64,000 nucleotides of DNA from Amaranthus tricolor (GCF_026212465.1 NC_080056.1:11577589-11641588), one strand, 5' to 3'; positions 1 to 12,847 are shown, numbered from the stretch's first letter. Notes: generated by a model not told the origin, from the sequence alone. Numbers and translations are program-made.

Positions 1-356
1 ATTTAACATTTTGTGACATTGGATTTAGTGGAATGAAAAAAAAATGTCACTGATTTATATTTTTAGTGTAATAATTGTTGGTTTTTTATTTTAGTTCCAT
101 TATAAAGTGATTTAGTGACACTTTATTTGGCCTTTAGTGGCATATGTAATTATTACTATAGTCTATAGTAGCATTTATGAGAAATGTCATTAGATCTTAT
201 GTCGCGAAAAGCTTTTGTATAATTTTTAATTATGTTGCTAAAGAGCATAATAAATGTCACTAGATCCACTATATATACTATTCGATATTTAAAGTAGTGA
301 CATTTAAATTAAATATCGTTAAATATATCCCACTAAAAGCAAATTATGTTGTAGTG
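1..356. mobile_element. Terminal part of a CACTA-type (En/Spm) DNA transposon, cut by the window edge
   Basis: The segment ends at 349-356 with TTGTAGTG, the reverse complement of CACTACAA, the usual terminus of CACTA elements. Inside it are many short repeats in both orientations built on TTTAGTGRCA and TGTCACTA, which is how CACTA subterminal regions look. No transposase coding is visible and the other end lies outside the window, so the 3-bp target duplication cannot be tested. The call rests on terminus plus subterminal repeats only. Confidence 0.5.
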
Positions 357-1044
357 ACAAAGGCATGTAGTTCAAGTCCAACAAGACCCAAACACAAAAT
401 CATTAATTTTTGATGGACCCATATACAAACCCAGACACTTATGAACAGAAAATTTTACACTCGGTGAGTCATGAATCTCGATTTAATCAATTAAATTTAA
501 AGTTTTACCCTCTAAGGGTTCCATTTGTACATAATTCTAATTTTAGTCCAAATAGATATAGAAATAGGTTTGAAACAAACTTATAATTGATTTTAGATTG
601 TGTAATAAGTCGAGTCTAGAGAGGGTCTTACAAGTTTAAGAAGGGTCTAGAGTGTTTGGGTCTTAAATAGGTCCAGAGAGAGGGTCCAGATCGAGACTGA
701 GTTGGAAGATCCTAAGCCCAGATCAAGACCCATTTATTTTTTTTAGACTCGAAAGCAAACCTAGATTGACTGCATCTCAATGAACTGAACACAAACCCTA
801 AAAATAGAAGTAGGGTCAGTCGGATCATGAGCCATGAAATTTTGCTCACAACTACACAAGGATCAATGGTAGTTATGGATGGTCTTGAGACGGGTCTACA
901 TTGGGTCGAACTAGACTCAGACTCAAACCCGTTAATTTTTAGAGAACCCATATTCGAACTCAAACCTTTGGATCTAAAAATTTTAGATTCAGACCAAGAT
1001 CATTTCTTTTTATAGAATATGAATCCATTAGGTCTCAAATAATT
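357..1044. other. Gene-less stretch, no recognised element
   Basis: Short open frames exist on both strands (for example 827-1015) but none resembles a known protein. The DNA contains scattered GGGTC-type words between 600 and 960 that read like decayed repeat sequence. Nothing else supportable was seen. Confidence 0.4.
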
Positions 1045-1317
1045 GAATATCATCATCATTATCATCATACCCAGTCTATCCCGCTCATAGGAAAACTATG
1101 ATCAAGGTCTCGAGAGGGAAGGAAGACGGCAACCCATATACTCATAAAGGAGAGTGCAGTCAAACAGTCCCTTAGCTTTAAAAAGATCTTCAAAGAAGCA
1201 TGAGAACCTACAACTATCCCAAAAAGCCTACAACTTACACAGATGATGACCATTAACAATAACTAAAAAATCAAATAAAATACATATAAATAAATAAAAA
1301 TAAAAACTAAAACAACA

Positions 1318-1481
1318 AGTCTTGTATAAGACCGTCTCACCTTGAGATGAGCCCATACGAGCAGCTCAAAGTTAAACTTAAATAGCACTTAACTAAATAA
1401 AAAAAAATTATTAAATTTTAAGAAATTTAAAATTGGGCTAGCCTATATTAAGTCGTCTCATGGTGAGACAGTCTTAATAAA
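1318..1481. mobile_element. Miniature foldback repeat (GAGAC family), copy 1
   Basis: The left part carries TTGTATAAGACCGTCTCAC and the right part a GTCTCATGGTGAGAC motif followed by AGTCTTAATAA, forming imperfect terminal inverted repeats. It sits in the 3' untranslated part of the RTE LINE, so it inserted later. A related copy lies at 54432-54542. Confidence 0.45.
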
Positions 1482-2614
1482 GAATTTGTCAAATAAAAAT
1501 AAAGATAAAAAGGTAGAAATATAAAAACGAGTTAAAAAGCGATATGTAAAAAGCTAGGGACCATGACAACGACAAGTAAGAGGTATAGAGTTAGAAATCT
1601 AAGACATGAATAAGGCGCCGCCAACTAACCCTATCCCTAATCAAGTCCTTAGAGAGTTGTAGGTCCTGCAAGGCATTTTTAATTTGTTCTTCCTATGTTC
1701 TCTTAGGTCTTCCTCGACTTCTCTTACCTCCACTATGATGCTCTCAATCCTTCTTACTGGGGCGTCATAAGTTTTTCTCTGCACATGCCCAAACCATCTC
1801 AACGTGTTCTCACGCGTCTTTGCAGAGAGAGGTACTTAGTTAGAAATCTATCGTAGTGTACCCACACATCCACCTCAACATAGGCATTTCTGTAACTTCC
1901 ATTTTCTGTTCGAAAACCATCTTTACGGCAATATTCTGTCTCATACAACAAAGTCAGCCTAATCGCAACGCGCTGAACTTTACCTTTTAATCTACTAGGA
2001 AACGTTTTATCACAAAGCACCCCAGTTGCTACTCACCACTTAAGCCAACCGTTTGTATTCGATGAGTAACATCTCCGTCAATCTTCCCGTTACTTTGAAT
2101 TACCGATCCTAAGTATTTGAACTTAGACGTACATGCAACAACTCCTCCCCCTCATGGTCACCTGTAGTTCACCCATCGGTTCTGTCCCACTGAAGTGCAT
2201 CACAAACTTTTTGTCTTCGTACAACTAATGCGCAACCCTCTATCCTCTAAGATTGCCATCCACTCTTTACAATTTCCTATTAGCCTCCTCCTTAGTTTCT
2301 GCAGCCAAAACGATACCGTCAGCGAAAAGCATGCACCATGTTACAGTCACTCAAATAGATTTAGAGATTTCTTCCATAACGATTGTAAAAATGAAAGGAT
2401 TTAGTACTAATCAATAATACAGTCCCACTTTAATTGGGAAAGACTTTGTTATACCCACCAGTATAAGAATGTTGGTCAATACTCTGTCATACATGTCTTA
2501 TATTTCCTCCATGTATCTTTGTGAGATATCTTTGTCCTTGAGGCTATCCCAAACGATGCTTCATGGTATGCTATCATACGCGTTCTCTAATTCGATGAGC
2601 ACCATACGCAAATC

Positions 2615-3037
2615 CTACTTTCGCTCCCTATACTTTTCCATCAGTCTCCTCAAAATATGAATAGCTTCGATGGTTGATCTTCCTGGCATGAAGCCGAATT
2701 GATTCTCTCTAATTACCATATCTTGTCTAATCCTCCCTTCAATCACTCTTTCCCACAATTTCATTGTGTGGCTTAGAAGTTTGATTTCTCTATAGTTCCC
2801 ACACACTTGTACATCGCCTTTGTTTTTATACAGTGGGATAAGTGTGCTAATTCTCCATTCTTCTGGCATCTTACTTGACCTCAAGATGACATTAAAGAGG
2901 TTAGTCAGCCAACGAATGCCCTTTTCTCCTAAACCCCTCCATACCTCAATCGGAATGTTATCAGGTTCATATGTCTTTGTTCTCCCTATCTTTTTGAGAG
3001 CTTCTTTCACTTCCTCAGTGGTAATATCTGTAGTCAA
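2615..3037 (-). pseudogene. LINE reverse transcriptase fragment (RTE type)
   Basis: This 140-residue open segment contains RT core landmarks in order: a PDNIPIEVW block near residue 26, STLIPLYKNKGD near 64, NYREIKL near 81, and NQFGFMPGRST near 111. These match plant RTE-clade reverse transcriptases. The catalytic YADD region should follow, but downstream frames are broken, so the fragment cannot make a working enzyme. It lies inside the truncated LINE at 1045-3770. Confidence 0.85.
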
Positions 3038-3770
3038 TCCATACTCAGGAGTTCTATGGATGTCAGAAGTCTTTCAACCCTCCTCCTTTACACCCTTAGT
3101 CGCATTGAGTAGTTAAAAAAAATTACTGATGCCACTTCATTTTGATATCTTCTTAACTAGAGAGCACTCTTCCGCCCTCATCCTTGATGTACTTCATTGT
3201 CCCTAAGTCTTGCTTCTGTCTAGAACAAGCTTTTGCCAACTTAAAAATATGCTTAGCTTTTCCCCCTCTTTGGTATCAAGCTTCTAATAAAGGTCCTTAT
3301 ACACACAACCTTTTACTTCTACTACCGCTTTCTTTTTCGCCTATTTTGCTTCTTTATAACTCTCTTTCTTATGTGTCCTTTCTTCCTCCTCTGTGCAAGC
3401 TATAAGTTCCTTAAATCTCTTGTTTTTGTCATTTATCTTCTTTTGCACCTCCTCATTCCGCCACCATGACTCTTTGTACACCTTTGGTTTCCCTGTCGAC
3501 ACCCCTAATGTTTGATAAGGATTGTTCTTTTGAAAGAAGAGCTACTGAATGTCCAGCATGGAACTCGTCTTACAAATTTTTGAATCACATAAATCAGCGC
3601 AAGAATTACAGGAACTTCCGTTCTAATGATTCGTCATCGTTTTCGTGAACACTGATTAAGAGGTTTGATAACTCTATTTTCTCTTCGCCTTCCATGCCAT
3701 GGCCTGGAGATTACCAAGAACACGAATAGACAATTGCAAAATCTTGGAATATCCTTCACTAGACTTTTTA

Positions 3771-4907
3771 TATATTTAGATATAGTACTAGTTTACTACT
3801 TTGATGAGCTTTTCTAATCTTAAACGTCCTACTTGTATTGTAGACAAATATTTAAGCGTCAAATAAAAGTTAAATTACAAAAATAAAGGTAAACAAAATG
3901 TATTAAAAATAACAAAGAAAAGATGATATAATGATACGAGAAGGACAAAAGAAATACAAGATTAAGAATTATACTCATCTTATTTTGGATGAAGATGAAG
4001 ATATACAATCGTAGGAAATCGAAATGAATGAAGAAAAAGTCGTTTAGAAGATTATTTAAGTTGATTTATTGATTCATATAACAAGTTTTAATTTTTTAGG
4101 ATTAAGACTCTAACATTATTATTATTGTTATTATTTTAGGTTGAGGGATATGAATATTCCTTTTTTTCAACTAAGGTAAATATTTGTCTAATATTTTTGA
4201 ATGAAACACAAAAAATAAAAAACTAGGGAAGTTTTCTGAATACATAAGGCTCTAAAAATAAGAAATTAAGTTTAAGGGGTCATAATATTAGTCATACTAA
4301 ATTTCTCACATTCCTCAACAAGAGAGAAAATTAAAGAAAAAAAGCACTACTTAAAAATTGCTTGGATTGAGAGCAAATATTTAAGGAGTAATAAAAGTTA
4401 AAGTAGGAATTTAAAGTTAGTTATGTAAATGATTAAAGAAATTTGATTATTAGAGAAGTGAAAGAATGAATTAGAAGGTAATGAAAAATAGAAAAAATAG
4501 CAATAAGTTTCCTTATTTTGGAGTATAAATCTACCCTGGGGGGAGGTGGAGGAATTCTTTGCATCCAAATGAGTGAAATCAAACTCTTTGTATTCATCTT
4601 TTTTACTCCTATTCTACCTCTATCACAATTATTTCAATAATTTCATTTGCATTTCTAATTAACTTTGTTACATTAGTTTGGCTTTTTTACTACCTTAAAT
4701 ATTTACTTTCAATTCAAGCGACCCCTTATTGTCCTACTAATACTCCTACGATGATCCACTACTAATTAACTTTTATATTGGGTTAAAACAAGCTAAAAGT
4801 GATTAGACATAAGTTAATTAGAACAAAATATAGTACTCCTTCCTAATTGAATACTAACATTATAGTTTGCCTTGAATTAAGAAAACACACATGGTTTAGA
4901 ACTTAAA
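3771..4907. other. Intergenic stretch between the LINE and the RKD-type gene
   Basis: AT-rich DNA with no supportable gene. It includes the 3' flank of the RWP-RK gene that ends at 4908. No repeat family was recognised with confidence. Confidence 0.5.
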
Positions 4908-7096
4908 TTAAATCATATGTGAATTAAGACAAAAGGCCCTTCTCTTCTTATAGTTTGCCTTGAAGAATTGTTGCCTAAGCTTCTTTGTGCTTTCATCCAA
5001 TTCCAATCCTGGCACAAATTGTAATTTCTTCTTGTATTCTTCCAAATAATTCAACTTTTCCATTTGCCCTTCCTCCTGCAAAATAATATAGAAATTTTTT
5101 AATATTAATAATAATATTAATACTAAAACATTTCTAATCAGCTTATTATATGAGATTCGAATCTTATTTTAATGTATCCTTTTAAATTATATAATTAACT
5201 AAAATTAATATGTTTCTCCATCAATTCTTACATATCTATCATTTTCTCTCGACATAAGCTTTAAAAATAATTAATCAAAATATACAATCCAAATAATTCC
5301 TTAGGTTCAAAATTAAGACTAAAAAATATGTTTTGAAATTGAAAATTAAGACTATTAACCAACAATGCTATTAATATAAGGTTGACATCACGAAAATTAA
5401 CTTTTTTAGAATATCATCTTAAATATCAATAATAAAGTATAAAACTTTACATTTAATGTTTTCAATTAAGGGAAAATAACGGATGATTATCAAAAACCAC
5501 ATTTCTAATACCTTAATTACAACTAACCAAGAGAAAAAAGAATTGAAAAAATAGTACTAACTTCATAAAAATGCAGTCCCATCACCCATGGTTATTGTTA
5601 TAAAAATGACACATTAATTATAATTTGATTAATATAACCAAATATTAATTAATTTTACGCTTCTTTACACATTTAATCACCTTTATAATAAATAAATCTC
5701 ATAGCTAGAAAAAAGGAAGAAATAATTCTTGTACATGTTTGGTTAATTATATCTATTGTCAATATTTTTCACAAAAATAATTTTGAACGGAAACATAAAT
5801 AGTAATTAACTTTTCTTTTATTTTTTTCTGAAATTTGTCTAATAGTTTTTTTTAACAACCCTAATCATCCATTTTAAAAAAATCAAATCAAAAAATTTAT
5901 TTACCTTAATGGGACCCATTTGAATCTCACCCATCTCTTATTAAAAAATTTGCATCCCATACGAAAAAAGGTATTTTTTTGTATTCAAACTTTTAGTCTA
6001 AAAATCTCATGTTTAAGACTGTGTTGTATTCAAACTTCTAGTCCAAATAATTATTATGAGAATCGTATCAAATTCAAAATATAAAAAAAATAAGAAAAAT
6101 AAAATATGGACGTACCTTAACACTAGTAATTAGAGCTTCTAAGCTCTTAATCTTCCTATGAGGCCATCTTTTGATATTCAACTCCCTACACCTTTTCTTC
6201 AAAACTGTCAACCCTACATTCAACTCTTTAGCTGCCATTGAAATTGGCATATTAAAATACTTTCTAATTTCTTCAAAATCAATGGATTCAACCTTACTCG
6301 CTTTCGAATTTTGAACTTCCTTAATTTTCTTAACGCCGTCATCTTCCTCCTTTATCTGAGCTTGGGATTTTGCCACAATATGACCTTCTGCGACGATCAT
6401 TTCTAAGGATTGATCGTCGTAGAAACATGTATTGGTAACTAAAACTTGATTGTTACTCTCAAAAGGCATAGAATTCTCAACCATGCATGGAAAATTAGTA
6501 GGAGGAAGTTGTGAAAGAGGTTCCCATGCATCTTCACATAATGGAGGAACTTCGTCCCATAAGTACAAAGCATTGCTAAAATTATCAATATTTTGGGATT
6601 GGTAGGTTAAATATGATGAGTTGGGATATTCATCAATGAAATTTGTTGATAATAAATTGGATTCAAAATCTAAATCCATTGATGGTAATGTTGGTATGAA
6701 TCCATCTTGATCAAACAATCTGCAACAGATTTTTTAAAGAAAAACAATACAATGGTTAGAATTACATTTAAAATATGCTAAATAATGCTCAATAACTTTC
6801 TTAGTCTCAATTTTACTAGTTTTAATTTTTGTATATTCAAATATTTTTCTAAATTATGCACCAACTGCATAGGGTTAGATTATAAAACTTGTAAATTTGT
6901 TAGAATTTAATTTGTTATATTTTCTAAAATTGGCAAATACAATAAATAATTAATGAACATTTCAATCAAATTTTTATAGAATTACTTATGTTAGAATCAT
7001 GATACCTTATTCTTGATATTGCTTCTATGGTCCCTATTTCACCTTTATTATATTTGAGAGGGATTTTTTATTAAGAAAGATAACAAATTATAGTAC

Positions 7097-7138
<42 letters not shown>

Positions 7139-7423
7139 CGTGTTGAGGTGCAAACCACGGTTCTATGCAAACCGTGTGAGAACCAAAAAATGTGTTACTT
7201 TTTTACAGAAAACGTGCTACTTTTGCATAAAAACTGTGATACTTTTATTTTTAAAAAAATCTGGAACTTGTCACCAAAAGGCAGTAACTTCAGAAAAAAA
7301 TACAAATCCAAAGTAACACGTTTTTCTGAAAAAAGTAACATGTTTTTATATAAAAAGTAACACCTTTTTATGGTTCTCACGATTCTCATATGAGGATGGT
7401 TTTCATTTGAACTTCTCCCTATG

Positions 7424-7478
<55 letters not shown>

Positions 7479-7607
7479 AATAATTATTATAATAATAATA
7501 AATAATGAATAAAATAGATAAAATTACCTTTCTAAATGTAATTGATCTTCTAAATAGAACCATTCATGAGGTTGGTTCTCAAACTTTGGTAGGTAAGTAG
7601 TTTCCAT
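4908..7607 (-). CDS. RKD: RWP-RK domain transcription factor, RKD type (3 exons, 283 aa)
   Basis: Exons on the minus strand are 7607-7528, 6719-6116 and 5075-4908. Their sizes (80, 604, 168 nt) join in frame with GT-AG borders and end in TAA. The protein starts METTYLPKFENQ. An RWP-RK domain lies at about residues 175-225, beginning FEEIRKYF and containing the signature RWPHRK at 211-216. A Lys-rich, coiled-coil-prone tail follows (EEYKKKLQF region). Family knowledge: plant RKD proteins are small nuclear DNA-binding factors active mainly in the egg cell, reproductive tissue or embryo. The short length and lack of a PB1 domain fit RKD rather than NIN/NLP proteins. Which RKD paralogue this is cannot be decided. 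Intron 1 (6720-7527) holds a miniature element between two (TA)n tracts. Confidence 0.88.
7099..7134. repeat. (TA)n microsatellite
   Basis: Uninterrupted TA dinucleotides in intron 1 of the RKD-type gene, directly abutting the left end of the miniature element at 7135-7426. Confidence 0.95.
7135..7426. mobile_element. Miniature transposable element in the RKD-type intron
   Basis: The element begins AGGGTCGTGTTGAGGTGCAA and ends, read on the other strand, AGGGAGAAGTTCAAATGAAA, so the ends are imperfect inverted repeats. The interior repeats words of the type GTTACTTTTT and ACATGTTTTT in both orientations. It is bounded on both sides by (TA)n, which suggests insertion into a TA tract that later expanded. 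No transposase is present. Confidence 0.6.
7430..7472. repeat. (AT)n microsatellite
   Basis: Uninterrupted AT dinucleotides flanking the right end of the miniature element in intron 1 of the RKD-type gene. Confidence 0.95.
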
Positions 7608-7710
7608 GATTATTGGAGAGAGCAAAGAGAGAAAAGTAAATGAAAATTTATATTTGAAGAGAATAAGGAGAAGAAAAGTAGTAATAGTAGATAAAGAAAG
7701 AATAGTTAAG

Positions 7711-7718
7711 TATATATA
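7711..7718 (-). promoter_or_regulatory. Possible TATA box of the RKD-type gene
   Basis: On the minus strand this reads CTATATATA about 105 bp upstream of the ATG at 7607, a plausible distance for a short 5'UTR. The surrounding DNA is AT-rich, so the assignment is tentative. Confidence 0.4.
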
Positions 7719-8237
7719 GGAGTATTTAAGTGATGATTAATATAGTACTTAGGAACTTCGTTACCAATCTAGTAAATTGGATCAAACGTTTATTGAGAAG
7801 AGCGATTCACCAATTAGCTTTAAAGGGGGTCTGTATTTTAAATGATGATTATGAAGGTTATAATTTTTATAATTAATGCTATTCTAATTAAATTGGAATT
7901 TTTTTCTCATACTTAATGTAATTTTCTGTTAAATAAGGTTAAAAATTATACTCTTTCAGTCCCATTAAATTTGACTCATAGATATTTACTATAAAAACTA
8001 AAAAAAGAGCTATTAGTTTTAGAAATATATGAATAAAAATTAAAAAAAATATATAAAATATATAATCTAAATTAAAATAAAATAAATTTAATGGAAAGAA
8101 TTAAAAAGAAAAAATATGATAAATTTCATAAGACAGAGGAATCAATAATCATATAGCAAATGAAATGGCCCAAATTATGTAAGTATCATTCTACTCGCCC
8201 ATGTTTAAAAGCTTCTTTTCCAAATTAATGCAAAATA
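7719..8237. other. Upstream flank of the RKD-type gene
   Basis: Gene-less AT-rich DNA. The part at about 7955-8148 opens CTTTCAGTCCCATTAAATTTG and closes AAATTTCATAAGACAGAGG. This resembles a decayed Stowaway-like miniature element, but the ends are too degraded for certainty. Confidence 0.35.
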
Positions 8238-8604
8238 CTCCCTCCGTTCTTTTTTATCTTCCACATTATTATAACGGGCAGTTTCAAAATTTCTTCCACT
8301 TTAGAATACTTTTTATTTTTAGAAAGTTTTTATTCCATTTTTACCCCTTAAAATCCCTCCTTTTCTTTTAATGTACCCCTTTTCTTTTATTTATAATTAT
8401 TTTTTCTCTTATACTTCTAATATAATAATTACTTTACACTACTATTTAATTAAAATAATACCCACTACAACGTCATACTTCCAATACAATAATTACTTCA
8501 CACTACTATTTAATTAAAATAATACCCACTACAACCCAAAGATTTTATCTTCCTTAATATGTGTGAAAAACCCAAAATGGAAGATCAAAAAAGAACGGAG
8601 GGAG
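8238..8604. mobile_element. Stowaway-like MITE with TA target duplication
   Basis: The left end is CTCCCTCCGTTCTTTTTTAT and the right end is its near-perfect inverse (AAAAAAGAACGGAGGGAG). Both are flanked by TA (8236-8237 and 8605-8606), diagnostic of Stowaway MITEs of the Tc1/mariner superfamily. The interior contains a direct duplication of about 60 bp (8410-8470 and 8475-8536), both copies ending CCCACTACAAC. No coding capacity. Confidence 0.85.
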
Positions 8605-9189
8605 TACTTAATAAGCTCATTGTTTTTTTGTAAATAATGTATACTTAATTAAATAATGTTTTATATGGTAAAAAAGCATTTAATTGATGTGGTCAAACGT
8701 CTTGTTTGGTTTAGATTTATGCTTGATTATGAGGACTTGAGGAGAGCGTAGCATAATACACTCTTTAATATGAATTGAAATTAACTTTGCAAATGCATTT
8801 CATTCATGTATTAGATAGTATTTGTTTAAAATATTTTTAATATAATATTTATTTTATTTTGTTAAAAAAAAAGGTAACTCCTTTAATTACAATTACAAAA
8901 ATTAATTTTATATTATAGTAACTAACCATTTTCCGTTTATGAAGAAATTTGAAAATATGAACATGTGTAATACTTCGTATAATCAAATATTTAGTCACTT
9001 CGTATGAAAATACATTTAATTGCTAAATGAAAAGGTTAATATACAATGTATACAACTTCGTAAGTAATAGGGAACACAATTACAACTTACAATGTACAAT
9101 TTATTTCTTGATTTTTTTTTCGTATTTAAATAAATATGATATATAAAATTATAGCTGGTGCATTGAGTACTATTTATGAATTAAATTTA

Positions 9190-9383
9190 TTCTATAAGTT
9201 GCGGCTAGCTAATGTATAAGAAAAAAATATTGTCAAATTGAATCTTATTTGAATCGTCTGATTACGTATTTTTACAATATTAACTTTTATAATATTTTAG
9301 TTATGCACAATAAAATATATAAAGAATCAAAATAACTTACTAATTGCATAAAAAGTGTAATGTAGCAAGTATAATAAAACGTA
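9190..9383. repeat. Dispersed miniature repeat family M1, copy 1
   Basis: Shares a long similar segment with 11590-11800 and 55170-55335: each has TCAAATTGAATCTTATTTGA or a close variant, then TGAATCGTCTRAT, then a TAGCAAGTATARTRAAAC-like end. All three are in the same orientation. The family resembles decayed MITEs, but no clear terminal repeats were found. Confidence 0.55.
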
Positions 9384-9880
9384 TTATTTAGTTCTTGTAA
9401 TACCATGAAAAACAATCTTCTTCTATTGCCATTAATATAAGGAAAAAAATAATTAAAATTTTGAATTTTCCTTATACTCCAATTAATTTCATCAATATTC
9501 AAAACATGAAATTTGGTATCAATGTTAGTTTTAAAAAAAATTATTACAGACAAAAATATATTAGTACTATTTTACTCTTGCATCAACTTGTGACATTATA
9601 CATGCATACATGAATGTACATGTAACAAAGAATTGCTTTTGATAGTAAAAAAAGCGTGTGAAAAGGCGGAAATTTGAAAATTCGTGAGTATTTATGATAA
9701 GGAAAATAATTATCCAACCGGTAATTCTTTTTAAGCTTTTTGGTTGAACAAGCTTAGATCAATTTAACTAGTTCGTAATAACTAAGTAATTATTTCGGAT
9801 TCAACTTTAAAATAAATATATTTCTATCATTTGTAATTTTATGTAAATAAGAAAATCAAATAATTCAAATATTCGATGAG

Positions 9881-9882
<2 letters not shown>

Positions 9883-9964
<82 letters not shown>
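9883..9964. repeat. (TA)n microsatellite
   Basis: About 80 bp of uninterrupted alternating A and T, one of four such tracts in the window. Confidence 0.95.
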
Positions 9965-9966
<2 letters not shown>

Positions 9967-10671
9967 TATTTTATCATTTATTACTTCCTCTTATTCCAAT
10001 TAAATTTATTATTTAGTTTGATATCAATTTTAAAAAAAGGGAAGATCACATGGAATATAAGTAACAAAAAAAATTAAAGAAATAACAATTTAATAGCAAC
10101 TATGTTAATAAATAAATCTTATTAGGGCATAAATAAGCCAATAAGTTACCAAACTACAAAATGAGTTATTTGATTTGAATATGTTAAAAAAGAAAATGAG
10201 ATATTTAATTGAAATTAAAATCATTTTATATATATACTTTATTTGTTTTATTATAATTATTATTGATAATGACATTTTTTCATCAAATAAATTATGAGCT
10301 ACAATTATTTTGGAGAGCGAGAGGTAATAGTAGTCCTAGTGAAAATTAAGAATAGTGGAAATTAAATAGGATGTTTAAAGAAGAAATTAATGGATAAGTG
10401 AAGTAGAAAAGGAATAAAAGATAATAACTAAGGTTGGATTTAACGAAAGTAATGATGAGAAATATAAGTAGGCATGCACGGTTACTGATATTATTATTAT
10501 TATTATTAATAATAACTATTAAGTAGAGTAATCAATTAGGAGTAATTTTTGGGGGCTAATCTAAAAAACTTATCTAATGATCCTAATTATTCATTTCCAA
10601 TTTTCTAGATTTTTGTTGGCGCCTCCAATTTGCACCCTTTCCAATGAATAGATTATAGTGGTATGAAGTAT

Positions 10672-11037
10672 GAACTACTTCCTCTTTTGTATTCCCTAGT
10701 TAAAAGTTGTTTTTATTTATCATTTTTAGTTATTTAATTTTTTGTTTTTATAAAAATATTTCTTATTTATATCATAAATTTTTTAAAAATTTAATTTTAT
10801 TTATTTTTATTTAATATTTTAATAATGTTTATGATCTCTACAAATATTTCACTAACTTATAGAAATATTTTGTTAATAGATGTGGTCTTTATCTTTATTT
10901 CTACTAACTTTCTTTTGATATTCCATGTTTCCTCCACGAAAGTTATTATTCAACAAAATATTACATCCATCATTTAAAAGTATTTATTTTTCTTAATTCT
11001 CGTAATCATTCCTCATAGGAACCTCTTTAAGAATCGA
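10672..11037. mobile_element. MITE family M2, copy 1 (degenerate)
   Basis: The interior matches the element at 62230-62656: both contain TTTATATCATAA followed by an AATATTTTAATAATRTTTATG block and an ACTAACTTAT block in the same order. The ends are eroded here, so the boundaries are approximate. Confidence 0.5.
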
Positions 11038-12847
11038 CATGAGCGCTTGATTACGTGTTACATTTTTTTTTACGCAATATAATGTGTTGTTTGATTATTT
11101 ATATCTTGAGTTACGCATAAATAAAAATTATAAAAATTTGATATTATGAAGATACACGATTAGACAATTTAAATAAAATCTCAATTGACTATATTTTTCC
11201 TTATAATTAGCCACAATATATATAAAACAAGCTTACATAACAAACAATGCTAAAATACTTGCCCAGTATATCCTTATTTTTAATAATTGCAGCCTAATCT
11301 TTTCCTTAAAGGAATCTAATAATTCATAGATAAAAATATCATACGATATATGCCACAGTAACAATCGATCACATACATAATAATTTTAATCAAACAAAAT
11401 TTTATATGAAATTAAAATGTCACGACTATTATAAAGGAGGTCTAACACTAAAGTATTCCCTCTATCACATCATCGTTGTTTGATGCAGCCTCAGTTGCTG
11501 CCTGATCTAATCTAAACAACAATATTTTTTTGTTCAAAACTCTTATACTTCATCCGTTTTCAAATACATGCTACTATATTATGGTTATTGATATTGTTTA
11601 TTTTTCAAGCTTATTTATATTTCGACTATTGCGTAGGAAAAAATATAGTCAACTGAAATCTTGTTTGAATCGTCTAATATTATACTTTATAATATTAAGT
11701 TCTTATAATTCTTAGACGTGCATAACTCAACGTATAAATCATCAAAGTAATACATTGGATTGCGTAAAAAATTAAATATAGCAAATATTATGGAAAGGAG
11801 AAAATATGAATTAGTTTAAAAAAAATTCTTTTTGGAATTACGTATTTAGGTTTTTTTTTGAGATAATTATGTGTATTTATGTTTGATATTAATATTAATC
11901 ACTTTCGATTTTTTAGTTACCTTACTGTAACGGTTTATTTTAACTTCTTTGTCTATTTTAAAATATTTTACATTTTTAGAAATTTTTTTTCCCAATATTT
12001 TCCTTGTAATAGAGTACTCGATCCCAACTAGCCATTAAACTAACCAATTATTAGCGTTTAATTGCCATCATCGTCAACAAACTGCAATTACATACGTAAA
12101 AATTAGGTTAAACTAACCAAAAGTACCCTCTTTAGACTATATATAAATGAAGATGAAAATTTGTCAAAAAGTATTTAATAATTTTTTTTCAAAAAGTACT
12201 TAATAAAAAAATTTTGTTAAAAAATACCGAATAAAATTTTTTTCTTTTTCAAATAGCATCAAGTAACGTTTTCTTTCAGTTGACTGTCAAATATAACGAT
12301 TGACTGGTCAAAATCAATAAATTTTCATCTTCATCTTCATCTTCTTTTCCAATTTAATTTTGATTTTCAGTAAAAGTAGAGGAAGAAGATAGTGAGAAAA
12401 TTAAATTGGAGTAGAAGGTCAATCTGGTCGACTTTTCATCGGTCTATAATTAGTTCGATTTTTTCTGACACAAATCGGATTTGGAATTTATTTTTCGAAT
12501 GGGTTTCGGTTACGAAGCTATCGATTAGGTCAATATCGGATTAAATTGTTGGAGTTTGGAATTGTTTATCATCGGAAGTTCAAAAACATTATATGATTGG
12601 CTTACAAACATTAATTACTTCATAATTGAACAAAGCATCAAGTTGATACTTTGACATATATCAAACTATGTATTTCATCATATCATCATACAAAATATAT
12701 CCCATTTATAGAAAACTACAACATGATATAATAAATTTATTTTTGAAAATATATTTTAATCTAAAATACTAACAATGATATAACAGAATATGAATTAATT
12801 ACACTTCAAAAATAATTTTGATTTTACTTTCATTCAAATTACCCTTA
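11038..12847. other. Intergenic AT-rich stretch
   Basis: No supportable gene. It includes miniature repeat M1 copy 2 at about 11590-11800 and a region near 12120-12560 with a GAAGATGAAGATG-type simple repeat on the minus strand. Short open frames such as 11530-11715 fall in the repeat copy. Confidence 0.5.
11590..11800. repeat. Dispersed miniature repeat family M1, copy 2
   Basis: Same order of conserved words as 9190-9383 and 55170-55335 (GAAATCTTGTTTGAATCGTC, then TTAGACGTGCATAACTCAA, then AAATATAGCAAATATTATGG). It is the best preserved of the three together with the 55 kb copy. Confidence 0.55.

Larger units (their letters stand above)
1045..3770 (-). mobile_element. 5'-truncated RTE-clade LINE (non-LTR retrotransposon), degenerate
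   Basis: Read on the minus strand, 3500-3040 gives the linker upstream of reverse transcriptase, 3037-2615 gives an uninterrupted RT segment, and about 2020-1600 gives the C-terminal region that carries the RWFGHVQR motif of RTE elements, now split by frameshifts and stops. The endonuclease half is missing, so the copy is 5' truncated near 3700-3770. The 3' end is a GATGAT-rich tail at about 1045-1070 (minus strand). A GAGAC-type miniature repeat at 1318-1481 interrupts the 3' untranslated part. The copy is not functional. Confidence 0.8.
8605..10671. other. Intergenic AT-rich stretch
   Basis: No gene is supportable. It holds a copy of a dispersed miniature repeat at about 9190-9383 and a long (TA)n tract at 9883-9964, listed separately. 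An open frame at 9287-9553 (minus) falls inside the repeat and looks non-coding. Confidence 0.5.
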
